Below, piece by piece: positions 1 through 10,560 of a stretch of DNA of 64,000 nt (position 1 is the stretch's first letter; each line of letters opens with the position of its first letter). The position numbers and the translations under genes were made by a program. The notes under the pieces are model-generated. The model saw only the letters and a list, made by a program, of their open reading frames with translations. It did not search any database and was not told the DNA's origin. The stretch lies in NCBI GenBank assembly GCA_013398175.1, contig VZRZ01000218.1, positions 434,001 through 498,000 of the forward strand, written 5' to 3'. This DNA comes from Climacteris rufus. Taxonomy: Eukaryota; Chordata; Aves; Passeriformes; Climacteridae.

Positions 1-2811
1 TCTCCAAATGTGTGTAGCAACTGTAGTCAAAACAAGGGCGGGGTCTGCACCTCCTGTCTATACAGGTAACAATCAACCCAGCAGTGATATCCAGTCAGGA
101 TATCCTGCAGGATCAGCAGGATGCTATTGTGAGAGTGCCACACTGAGCTGGAGTGAGGAGAAACATGCCATTAGGCTCAGAGAAAAGACAAACCTGATCT
201 GGATGTCAAAGCTGCAGCTGTCACCCTTTGGTAGGTGCCAGACCCTGCAGAGGAATGAGGGCTTCCCTGCTGAGCCCCTACACTGCTGATGGACAAGGCT
301 CCTGATAACACAACCAAGATTGCAGCCCCAGTGCAGATGAGGCCAAGGTGAGGTGACAGAGACAGCACTGTGACTCTGCAGACCCTGTCACCCATTCTGA
401 CCTCAGAGCTGCTTCTGCTCTGTTGTCACTGTCCCCTGATGGAGCTGGGCAAGTTGCATCTTCCTGGGTACCTGTCAGGAATGAGGGGAATGAGAGGGGA
501 GCTGTCTCCTATTTCCTTACCCACAGCAGGCAATGCCCTGGCTCTCCACAGCAAAGTGCCAGTGCACAGCACCTTCTTTTGCTGTGTCCACCAGAGGATG
601 AGGTGTTCCAGGGTCAGATCCTGGCTCTTCAGTGAGATCATACCAGCTGCACACCTTATGGGTGAACAGGTCTGCAGAGGAGGGCCAGTAAGGATGAGAA
701 AGACAGAAAAAAATCCTGCCTTCTCACCCATTATTCAAAGACTGAACACTGTGGCAATAGTTTGATATCCTTCTGATATCCTTCCATCAACATCACACAA
801 GGTGAAAAGGTATTGCCAGCCACAGCCTGTGTAGTACTACCATGATTTTTCCAGACTCGCTTAGGCTGGCATTGATATAGGCACTGAAAGGAGGGTATCT
901 CTTTAGCTCTGGGGATTTTAACTTGAGATAGGAGGATCCCAGAAGGAAACAGCAAAAAATGAGACAATTTAGCAAAACTGACAGGAATTAATGAAGTGAT
1001 TCTGTTGCCCTGTCCCTGTGTTTCCAGGTGGAAAGGATTCATCAAAACAATATTGTCTGTTCTGTCCATGGGGTGAAGAGGGCTCTGCCTGACTAGACAA
1101 ATTGATTTAGTTTTGGTTTCTCTTACATTTTTCTATCCAGAACTGTAAGTTTGGGCACTCACAGGTGACAGAGAGAGGACTGGGCTTACAAGCTGTCACA
1201 GGCAGTAGAACCACAGCAGCAACTATGCTGCTGAGGTCTAGGGTCAGCTGACAGCCAGGTTCCCTCAGAGTCACCTCATCTGTCTATAAATCACCTCAGG
1301 GAGAAAACTGATAAACCAGCAATTAACTTTTGAAGAAAAACACGATGTGGATGAATTGCATCATGGTTGCCAGTACAGGCTGTCTTTCATGCTGCAGTTT
1401 CTTAGGTCTGCTTGTCAGGCTATCTAGATCATTAATTTTGCAACTGCAGCTGTCCCTGGGATTAGAGACATGCAGCATACTGATTGACAGCCAGCTGAAC
1501 ATGAGCCAGCTGTGCCCAGGTGGCCAAGAAGGCCAATGGCACCTGGCCTGTATCAGCAACAGTGTGGCCAGCAGGGCCAGGGCAGGGATTGTCCCTGTGT
1601 ACTCAGCACTGATGAGGCCACACCTCGAGTGCTGTGTCCAGTTCTGGGCCACTCACCACAGGAAAGACAATGAGGTGCTGGAGCATGTCCAGAGAAGGGA
1701 AATGAATCTGGTGAAGGGTCTGGAGCAAAAGTCTGATGAGGAACAAATGAAGGAAGGGGGATTGTTCAGCCTGGAGAAGGGGAGATCAAGGGGGACCTGA
1801 TCATTCTCTACAACCACCTAAAAGGAGGTTGTGGCAAGGAGGGGTTTGGTCTTTTCTCGCAGGTAACAAGTGACATGATGAGAGGAAATGGTCTTAAGTT
1901 GTTCCAGGGAAGGTTTAGATTAAATATTAAATTTCTTCACTGAAGGGGTGGTCAGGCATTGGAATAGGCTGTCCAGGAAACTGGTGGAATCACCATCCCT
2001 GGAAGTGTTCAAAAAATGTGTGGATATGGCACCTAGGGATGGGGTTAGCGGTCAACACAGCAGTGCTGGGTTACTGGTTGGACTTGATGATCTTGGAGGT
2101 ATTTTCCAGCCTTAATGATTTTATGATTCTCTATGACAGTTTAAGGCATGAGGTGAAAATTACAGGAGAGAACTCCTGAGAACAGGCAGAATGTGATTAC
2201 TTTCAACCAGGAGACAGGAGCCAAAAAAAGTGGTAAGAATTCCCCAAGTCTGCCATATGGCAAATGAGCTTGATTTGTTGGGGGTTTTTTACTGAAGTGC
2301 ATTGGGCTTGAGTTTTTTCAGTCCAGAATCAAGTTTGAGTTGTTTCTCAAATACTCCTGTTTCTGAATGATAGATCATTCAGAGACAAGAGCTGCCAACT
2401 GAGAGCATTTATGCAGGGTTGCAAGAGCAGGGTGAGATGGATGCATGAGTGACTGAAACACATCAGAGGCTGCTGCCACTTCTCTGCGCCTAACAAATTG
2501 CTGTGGGCTTGCAGAGGTGACTCAGAGGACCAAAGAGAAATGCTAAATGGATGATGAGGTAGCATCAGGAAGCATCACAGATGGGTTGCTGACCACCCTG
2601 AGGGCCATGATACCTTGTGTTGTCTACAAGGTTTGTATAGGCTCTGTGTATTTATGTGATGTCTATGACAGAAAGCCTCCTACTGCTGTGATTGAAAGAT
2701 TTTAAGAGGTTAAGGACTGTAGTAAAGTGATTCTGCCCAGTTCTGTGCCTGTAGCAGACGTGTGCTGTGGTAGGGTTGTAACATTCATAGTGTCTTTCTG
2801 TCTCTCTCTAG
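1..2811 (+). other. CASR: CASR intron (partial), upstream of first visible exon
   Basis: This stretch precedes the first recognisable CASR exon and ends in a pyrimidine-rich tract and AG at 2810-2811. It should be the 3' part of the intron after the large extracellular-domain exon, which lies to the left of the window. Apart from a CR1 LINE fragment at about 1475-2137 I see no exon, RNA gene or regulatory element. Open frames here are short and carry no recognisable domain. Confidence 0.7.
1475..2137 (+). mobile_element. CR1 LINE fragment, 5'-truncated, with 3' end
   Basis: The reading frame through 1478-1800 encodes the familiar C-terminal part of the CR1 ORF2 reverse transcriptase, including motifs such as LNMSQLC, YSALMRPHLE and SLEKGRSRG. 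It continues at DNA level through the usual 3' region (cctggaagtgttcaaaaaatgt near 1999-2020). It ends in the typical imperfect gatt-ttatgattct octamer tail near 2117-2136. The frame is broken by indels, so this is a dead copy. It lies in the sense direction in a CASR intron. CR1 copies of this kind, truncated at 5' and intact at 3', are the normal product of target-primed reverse transcription. Confidence 0.88.
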
Positions 2812-3042
2812 GTTCTCAAGCACCTGCGACACTTAAATTTCACCAATAACATGGGGGAGCAAGTGGATTTTGATGAGTTTGGGGATCTGGTAGGAAATTA
2901 CTCAATAATCAATTGGCACCTCTCTCCGGAGGATGGCTCAGTCGTCTTCGAAGAGGTTGGGCACTACAACGTTTATGCCAAGAAAGGGGAGAGGCTCTTC
3001 ATCAATGAAAACAAGATCCTATGGGGTGGATTCTCTAAGGAG
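2812..3042 (+). CDS. CASR: Calcium-sensing receptor, exon encoding end of Venus-flytrap domain
   Basis: This 231-bp exon reads in frame from GTT CTC AAG to TCT AAG GAG and encodes 77 residues. It is flanked by a ctctctctag acceptor and a gtaagt donor. The product contains VLKHLRHLNFTNNMGEQVDF, WHLSPEDGSVVFEEVGHYNV and ENKILWGGFSKE, which I recognise as the membrane-proximal end of the CASR extracellular ligand-binding (Venus-flytrap) lobe, equivalent to about residues 460-536 of human CASR. CASR is a class C G-protein-coupled receptor that senses extracellular calcium in parathyroid, kidney and other tissues. The NFT sequon is kept as a possible N-glycosylation site. The exon is followed in phase by the one at 5585, with a phase 0 junction. 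Earlier exons lie outside the window. Confidence 0.97.
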
Positions 3043-5584
3043 GTAAGTGCTTAAATCTTCACAGCAATGCTTCCCAAGGTTTTCACAAGCTGAAATTTGA
3101 ACTAACCCTGCACACTCCTCATATTATGGTTCCATGTCTCATTAAAGGATCCATTTACCTGACTGTATACATGGTTTCTGCCATAGTCTTTCACACCCTT
3201 ATTATGCACTTTTGGAATAACACACAGCTGCTTCTCCCCTTCTGTACATTTGTTGACCCAAGGTATAAATGGTTTAAATAATGTCTTTTTTTTCCTGGCC
3301 CAAGCAGATAGAGTAGAATTTTATAGCACTGTTTCAATAGGGATGAGAAATTCCTAACCCAAATCTGGTTGTTGACTACATGAAGTTTTCCTAAGCTCAG
3401 CAGTTTTATTGCTGAAAACAGCCATTTCTTTCAGTCCCAGTGTCTCTGTATCAAGAAGTGTTTCTTCTTGCTCTTCCTTATATTCACAACTCTTTCTGCT
3501 GGCTTCACCCACCAAGTCCCAGAGCCATCCTCACACCCTTGCCTCACAAACCAAAACAGAACAAGCCCTGTCAATCTGCCTGGGTTAACTCCAACATGGT
3601 GCTCAAATAGTGGGAGATGCCAGCACCTGCTACCTTTTTTTGTAATCTAGCTGAGGGGGCTTCTGCAGTCTCAGAAGTACTGATCTCAAGGTGTATTGAT
3701 TGAGTTTAGTCAAGCCTAAGTCCTTCTCCACTGTCCTGCATATATTAAATCTCTTCAGCATAATTATTGTCACTGGCAGCCAGGCTGTGTCTTACCCACA
3801 TAATGGGAACATAGTGCAGAGATCTCCAGACAAGAGCCAGATGAACTGCAGGCATAACTGGCAGCAGCCAGCTAGGCAGAAATCCTGCCTCCCAGAGGGA
3901 ATACTGAGCAGGCATATGGTTTGTGGTCTGAGAATTGACACAGGGAGTGGAGCGTCAGCTCAGAAATCTCACTGCCAGGCCCTGCTGCAATCTTTAGATG
4001 TGTTAAACCAGCACCTGATTAATGTACAAGGCAATTTGCTTCCAGGTGATTGTTCACATTGGCTGGCAGATCAGGTAATGCTTCTACCTTAGCTACACTT
4101 GCCTAAAACACTTACAGCATCAGTTAAGCCTTGCCTTTACTCCAGGTACCCCAACTTCACTTCTGATTCAAGTCCAGAGCACTCTGAAGGAGGCATGGAT
4201 TGAGCAGAGCATATTACCACAGAAATATTGAGCTCAGACTTCTCTAAGCCCAGCAGGAGTCTCTGAGGACAAACTACAAGTGGAACTTAAAAAACCCTGA
4301 TATTCTAATCCCTCCTTCTGATTGTTTCAAATGGAAAAAAAGTTCAATGGAACTTTTCCCAACAGTTAGATTTTTATTGTTTTTTACTTAAACTGAGTAG
4401 CTGTGTTCTCTTGGTCTACATTTCTCTAGCTGTGCAATATTTTACCTCATTCTCTGTCCTAAGCTGTTATAAATGTGACGGGATGTTGCTGAGTGTAATG
4501 CCAGGGCATGTAAATTTGGTGCAGTAGAGGGGTTTGCATTCTCTCTGTCTGCTGCAGCATTTTTATTCAGTTTATAGACTTTTAATTTCTTCCAGATAAA
4601 AGGCTGTGCTCAAAGAGAGTAGCCAGTAGTTCACTCATTGTGCCTGTTGTCATCCTCAAAAAAAGTTTAAATGTAGGTAATTTTAACACAGGAACTTCAG
4701 CATTGGGCAGACTTGCAAAAGAATGAGTTAAGAGGTAGGTAAGATAGATAGATTCATTTTGGCAGAACTTGATGAAATTCCCCACAGAATTCTTAAGAAT
4801 TCAGCCAAAGCAATCACAAAAGTACTAGCAATTCATCTTTGAGAAATGTGGAGGATGCATGATGTCTCAAAGGATTAGAGAGTAACCGTAATACCTGTTT
4901 TTAAAGCAGTTATAGGAGAGCCAAGGGACTTACACACAATTGAGCTGAGCTTCAGTAACCTAAAAGACTTGATAAAATTAAACAGTTTATAAACATTTAG
5001 AGGATAATAAACTGATAAGAACAAGCCCATATGTATTTGTCAAGATAAAATCATGCCAAAGCAATTTAATTTTCCTCCTTGGAAGCTCAATCAGCTTAGC
5101 AAATAATGGGGAAGCAGTGCGTGACTTCAGCCAGGCCTTTGATTCAGGCCTGTTCAAAATCACTGGTGGCAGCCTAGGGAAAAGCAGTCTAGACTGATGA
5201 AGTCCTGTGGATGGATGCACTGCCTGCTCAAAGGCTGTCCCAAGGAATAGGAACACTGTTAATAGCAATAGGCACTAACTAACTAACTCCTGCCAGTAGA
5301 GATTGACTGTCTTTTCTTTTAACCATCTAATGACTGGTCTGCAGTATGTATATCAGGGTCACATCCCAGTTTGCATGGCCACAATACAGTAGAGATTACA
5401 AAGATCTGTTGATCTCCCTTACCATCCCTTGATGTGTTCTTCCAAAGAAATGTCACTGCAGTGGGTTGGGGAAGGACTATGATGCAGAATGCGTCTGCTC
5501 TGTGGAGGGAAAAGGTGAGCATTTGAGGCTCTTCATGCTGCGGGGCACTGCCACCATTGACCTGCTGGGGCTCTCTTCTTGCAG
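3043..5584 (+). other. CASR: CASR intron between Venus-flytrap and cysteine-rich exons
   Basis: This is a 2.5-kb intron with a gtaagt donor and a cttcttgcag acceptor. I see no repeat with clear family identity, no exon-like segment with good splice borders, and no RNA gene. Open frames here (for example 3700-4092) have no recognisable protein content. Confidence 0.85.
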
Positions 5585-5708
5585 GTGCCTTTCTCCAACT
5601 GCAGCAGGGACTGCCTGCCAGGCACCAGGAAGGGCATCATTGAGGGGGAGCCCACCTGCTGCTTCGAGTGCGTGGACTGCCCCGACGGGGAGTACAGCGA
5701 CGAGACAG
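5585..5708 (+). CDS. CASR: Calcium-sensing receptor, cysteine-rich domain exon
   Basis: This 124-bp exon encodes VPFSNCSRDCLPGTRKG through CCFECVDCPDGEYSDET, leaving one base (G) to complete the next codon. The acceptor is tcttgcag and the donor gtacac. It supplies six of the nine cysteines of the class C GPCR cysteine-rich (NCD3G) linker that couples calcium binding in the Venus-flytrap lobe to the transmembrane bundle. The other three cysteines are in the next exon (ACDKC and HTSC), so the nine-cysteine pattern is complete. It corresponds to about human residues 537-577. Confidence 0.97.
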
Positions 5709-8578
5709 GTACACCCACAGGGCTGCTCCGGGGGCTGCAGAGGATGGTGCCCTCCAGGCATCACCTGCACTTGTGCTGAAATCTCTTCTCTGCAGTGCTG
5801 GACTGGTGGCTGCCTTGCCAGGAGGCTTCACAAAAAGTCTGGAGGGATTTGTGAAAAGCTTACAGGAGTTGTGTCCTGTGGTCCTCAGGTCCTGTCTACT
5901 GCTAAGCCTGCTTGTCCCTTCTGCTCTGCGTTAGGAAAATTAAGGCAGAGGACTTGAAAAACAACTTGCATTTAGAAAGCCTCTCAGGCAGCCACAAGCA
6001 AACTCTGCTGCACTGTAGCAGTAGCTTTTGTTCCTCCAAAAACCTGAGGGAGGGAGATGTTCCCAATCCTAAATTCTGTAGTTATCTATCTGCTTCCATC
6101 TTTTCCTCATGTTGTCAGCGTTTTATTTCGTGCTTTACAAAGAAATAAAATCCATTACATCCCAGATTCACAAGCAGAGAGGAATATTTCCCTTTATGGA
6201 CTCACCAACCACAGGTTCTGTTGATCACTGGCACTGCAAAAGATCTGAATCTCTGGATCCTACAAACAGCCATGGACATCCTTTTTGTTGGTTTCATTGG
6301 GTGCTTGGATCAAGCCACTCAGATTCTGCAGTAGAGGGAAAAGGTAACCTCAGTTTTAGAAATGGTTGAAAAATTTTGGATTTCCAACACCTAGGGTTCC
6401 CTCAGTGCTGGGCAACCCCAGGATAATGAAGACAAGTAAATTGTTTCAGAACATCAGTCCTCACCACACTGTAGAGTACTCAGGACCTCCTCACATCCTC
6501 TCCAGTGCACTGGTCCTAGCAAACACTGCAGACCTTGCCTGAGATGAACAATTCAGTAAACTGCTTGCAAAACTAAACAAGTGTTCTTTGGGAGAATCTA
6601 ATATGTATCCTAATAGACAGGGATGATAATTTTTTAGCATGACCACAGTACTACAAGATGCTTGGAAGAAGCATTTTCAGATTAATTAGAAGCAATTCTG
6701 GTCATGTGTAATAGGAATCTTCTGGTGTTTTTCACATGACTTTGGAAGCTAGCTGTGGTGTGGATATGAAATTTATGGGGCTGAGGTGGCGACTGTCTTC
6801 TGACTCTACAGTTTCCTGCTGCAATTTCAGCTGCCAGTAATGGCTTTTATTTCCTGTGCTTGCCAGTTTTATAGGCGTAGAGAGCAGTTTTACAACCGGT
6901 CTCATCCAGCTGAGGCAGCGATGCTACCGGAGGAAACAATCTGTCCTCTCCCAGCAGTTTGCTCCCACCCTTTGTCTGGGAGCAGAGCTGGTACTTGTGT
7001 GACCACAGAGAGACTTGGATCAGGTCTCCAATCTTCCTGAAAACTCTTGGGAGGCTGAGTTTCCAACTAGGAGAAGCCGTGTGCCCTCTAGTGCTCACAA
7101 CACAAAGGAGGGGGCAGGAATGAGCAGGCTCGCAGGAGGAGGGAGACCTGGTTCACTCGCTTCAGTGGCAACACGGACTCTAAGCCACCACCAGACAGCA
7201 GTGAAATGGTATCTTTATGATACAGCGCTAAATAGCTGCCCCTGTCTCTGGTACAAGCAGATGGATTCCCTGCTACATGAAGTTAGCTTTGACCTGCCCT
7301 CAGCTTGCAGTTTGCAATGGGCTTCCAGGTAAAGTACAAGAAAAATATGAATTATTGACTGATGGATGTAAATGAAATGACCTCGTGGAGGAGGGGTTCT
7401 GACTGAGCTTTTGCATCTAGTGCCGGGTTCTCAAACGAACAGCTTAGGTGAGGCAAACAGTTCTTAGGAAAGTAGTATCATATCAGATCATGGATGCTCT
7501 CTCCAACCACACCTCAAGAAAAAGAGAGCTTGAAAACCTCATTAGCTGGGCATTCCTGGCTTTCTCATTATCATCAATCTCTGCTCTGGAAGCTGTGGTC
7601 AGGGTCAGTGTCTGTGCTCAGGTGCAAAGCTCAGAGGGAGCTTGCTGCTAAAGGAGTTGTGAACTCACTGCAGCCCCTTGCTATCCTGCTGGGATTCCAA
7701 AGGCAGAGGTAAGTTGAGACCTCCAACTCCCTGTTCTCAACCCTTTCCATTGCCGTCAAAGGAGTCATGACCCTCCCTGCTGGAGCAAAAGACCCAACTG
7801 GATCAAAAAAGAAGAGCAGAAGCAGCAAGTCCTTGCTTTTTGATCATACCAGCCATTGGCATGATGATGCCATCAGAGCAGGCATAACTACTTTCAAAAA
7901 GAGGAAGGAGATGGAGGCACCAATTTTCCCTTTGCAAGTATTAGTGGGACATTTGATGGGTGTGGGAAGAGTGATATCATTAAGTCACATCTTCCCCTAA
8001 TGTTCCAACATGAAATGAGAATGTGCTGGGAGTCAAGGGCATTGCCTGCCTCTAGGGAAGAGCAATTTAAACACAAAGATTTGCCTCCCTGGAATATGAA
8101 ATAGGCTCTCAAAGCATTTAAGGAGGCAAGCACGTTTTTAATTTTCTTTATAATAGAAAAAGGTAGGATATTCAAATGATGATAAAAGTGTGAGAGGTAT
8201 GAAGACAGACAGAAGTAGATTATAAAAATGAAGGAAAGAGGAAGAGGGAGAAACAGAGCCTGTGTAACAGCTGATAGCAATCAAAGTTTGCAAAGTTTTG
8301 CCATGAAATGGATTACAAAAAACACAAGTGCAGGGACAGGACTTCTTTTAAGATGGAACTAAGCATGCTTTGTGTTTTGGTATATGGCCCATGGGAGGTT
8401 GGCTGTTTCAGTGTAAAAAACTCTGAGACATCAATATGGCTCTGGGGATCTGCAGACACATGAGTGAAACACTCCATGTATTTAAGATCAAGGCTGCTGC
8501 GTAGCTGCCATATACATCATCCCACATTTCAGCCTCTCATTCTGAGAACCTTCCCTCTCTTTATCCCTTCTTTTTCAG
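5709..8578 (+). other. CASR: Last CASR intron
   Basis: This 2.9-kb intron joins the cysteine-rich exon to the terminal exon, with donor gtacac and acceptor cttctttttcag. I see no coding or RNA feature in it, and no repeat that I can name with confidence. Confidence 0.85.
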
Positions 8579-10029
8579 ATGCCAGTGCCTGTGACAAGTG
8601 CCCTGAGGATTACTGGTCCAATGAGAACCACACGTCCTGCATCCCCAAGCAGATAGAGTTTCTGGCCTGGACTGAGCCCTTTGGGATCGCTCTGACTCTC
8701 TTTGCTGTGCTTGGAATTTTCCTGACTTCTTTTGTCCTTGGAGTCTTCACCAAATTTCGCAACACACCCATCGTCAAGGCCACAAACCGGGAGCTATCCT
8801 ACCTCCTCCTCTTTTCCTTGCTATGCTGCTTCTCCAGCTCACTGTTCTTCATCGGCGAGCCCCAGAATTGGACTTGCCGTCTGCGGCAGCCAGCTTTTGG
8901 CATCAGCTTTGTCCTCTGCATCTCCTGCATCCTGGTGAAAACCAACCGTGTCCTGCTTGTCTTTGAGGCAAAGATCCCCACGAGTCTCCACCGAAAGTGG
9001 TGGGGCCTCAACCTCCAGTTCCTCCTGGTCTTCTTGTGCACGTTTGTGCAAATCGTCATCTGTGTGATTTGGCTCTACACGGCCCCGCCATCCAGTTACC
9101 GAAACCATGAACTGGAGGATGAGATCATCTTCATCACCTGCCATGAAGGCTCCCTGATGGCCCTCGGCTTCCTCATTGGCTACACCTGCCTACTGGCAGC
9201 CATCTGTTTCTTCTTCGCCTTCAAGTCCCGAAAGCTGCCTGAGAATTTTAACGAGGCCAAGTTCATCACCTTCAGCATGCTGATATTCTTCATCGTGTGG
9301 ATCTCCTTCATCCCCGCTTACGCCAGCACGTACGGCAAGTTCGTCTCTGCTGTGGAGGTGATTGCGATATTGGCTGCCAGCTTTGGGCTTCTGGCCTGCA
9401 TCTTCTTCAACAAGGTCTACATCATCCTCTTCAAGCCCTCCCGCAACACGATCGAGGAGGTGCGCTGCAGCACAGCTGCCCACGCCTTCAAAGTGGCTGC
9501 CAGGGCCACGCTGAGACGCAGCAACGTGTCCCGCAAGCGCTCCAACAGCCTGGGGGGCTCCACCGGCTCCACCCCTTCCTCCTCCATCAGCAGCAAGAGC
9601 AACCACGAGGACCCCTTTCCTCTACCGGCCTGTGCCGAGCGGCAGCGCCAGCAGCAGCGCGGGTGCAAGCAGAAGGTCAGCTTCGGGAGCGGCACGGTGA
9701 CCCTGTCGCTGAGCTTCGAGGAGCCGCAGAAGAACGCCATGGCCAGCAGGAACGCCAAGCGCAGGAACTCGCTGGAGGCCCAGAACAGCGACGACAGCCT
9801 GATGCGGCACCGGGCCCTGCTGCCCCTGCAGATCAACGAGCCCCTCGGGGCTGAGCCCGGCTTCCAGGCAGCTTCCAGCCCAGAGACCAGCTCACAGGAA
9901 TCGGTGGTGGGAGACAACAAAGAAGAGGTACCAAGCCCTGAGGCGGAGCCTTCCCTGCCATCGGCTAACTCCCGAAATTTTATAGGCACTGGAGGTGGCT
10001 CTGTCACAGAGAACACGATACATTCCTAA
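8579..10029 (+). CDS. CASR: Calcium-sensing receptor, terminal exon (7TM domain and cytoplasmic tail)
   Basis: This 1451-bp terminal exon begins with AT, which completes the split Asp codon (G|AT), and ends at TAA 10027-10029, giving 482 complete codons plus stop. It encodes the last three cysteines of the cysteine-rich domain, then seven hydrophobic helices (first one around FGIALTLFAVLGIFLTSFVL, last around VEVIAILAASFGLLACIFF), then the cytoplasmic tail. The tail keeps the basic ATLRRSNVSRKRSNS segment, which contains the inhibitory protein kinase C threonine known in mammals, the Ser-rich GGSTGSTPSSSISSKS stretch, and FGSGTVTLSLSFEEPQKN. The glutamine-rich stretch of the mammalian tail is much shorter here (AERQRQQQRGC). 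The C-terminus is VTENTIHS. An upstream Met in the same open frame at 8464 lies before the acceptor and is intronic. This is the signalling core that couples to Gq/11 and Gi. Confidence 0.98.
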
Positions 10030-10560
10030 CGAAAGAAGATTGTGAAAAGCACACCAGCCCCCAAGAGGAACTTGCTCGCCTCTTGCTTCTGAACGGGAAA
10101 GGCATCAAAGACACACCCCTGTGACACAGCCCCACCACACCTTAATGTTAGCGCCGGCAGGGTAACACGTGTGCCTCCAGAGGAAGGACTGTGTCTGGGG
10201 AGCCTTGGACTGAATTTGCATTTGCTTTATTGAAACTGGGACATCTCAGAAGGACAAGTGAAGATCACCTCTGGTGGGGCTTAAGCAGAAGTCTGCATGC
10301 TGCCTTGCCTCCGTAAGCTTTTCCTTCCAGACTGCAACTCAGCTGACTTTGGGAGGCACTAGGCAATTCCACTATACCCTGCTTTTACATTTATGTATAA
10401 TATCCCTCTTTCCCACTATGTATAATATGCCCTCTTTATCCAGTATATGTGATCTGTAACCATGTGCATCAGGACTCTCAGCTCTACAAAAGCAAGGTAC
10501 ACGGTTTCACTTCAGGAAAGCACGGTCGTGGGGAAAATAAAGAAGCCCCCAACATCCTGC
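10030..10560 (+). other. CASR: CASR 3' untranslated region (proximal)
   Basis: Sequence directly after the CASR stop. It is non-coding and ends with a canonical AATAAA at 10536-10541. More distal signals are possible: an AU-rich tatttatatttagtaat lies at about 10620, and another AATAAA occurs near 11706. The true 3' end could therefore lie further right. Confidence 0.6.
10536..10541 (+). terminator. CASR: Candidate CASR polyadenylation signal
   Basis: A canonical AATAAA sits 507 bases after the stop codon. It is the first AATAAA on the sense strand in the 3' flank. Use of this site cannot be shown from sequence alone. Confidence 0.5.

Noticed and set aside
8464..8578. An in-frame Met at 8464 extending the last CASR exon upstream.
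   Set aside because: The extension lies before a strong tttttcag acceptor and does not match CASR, whose protein continues from the previous exon at 8579.
9190..10016. Open frames on both strands inside the CASR terminal exon (138-199 codons).
   Set aside because: They are shadows of the GC-rich CASR coding frame and show no domain of their own.
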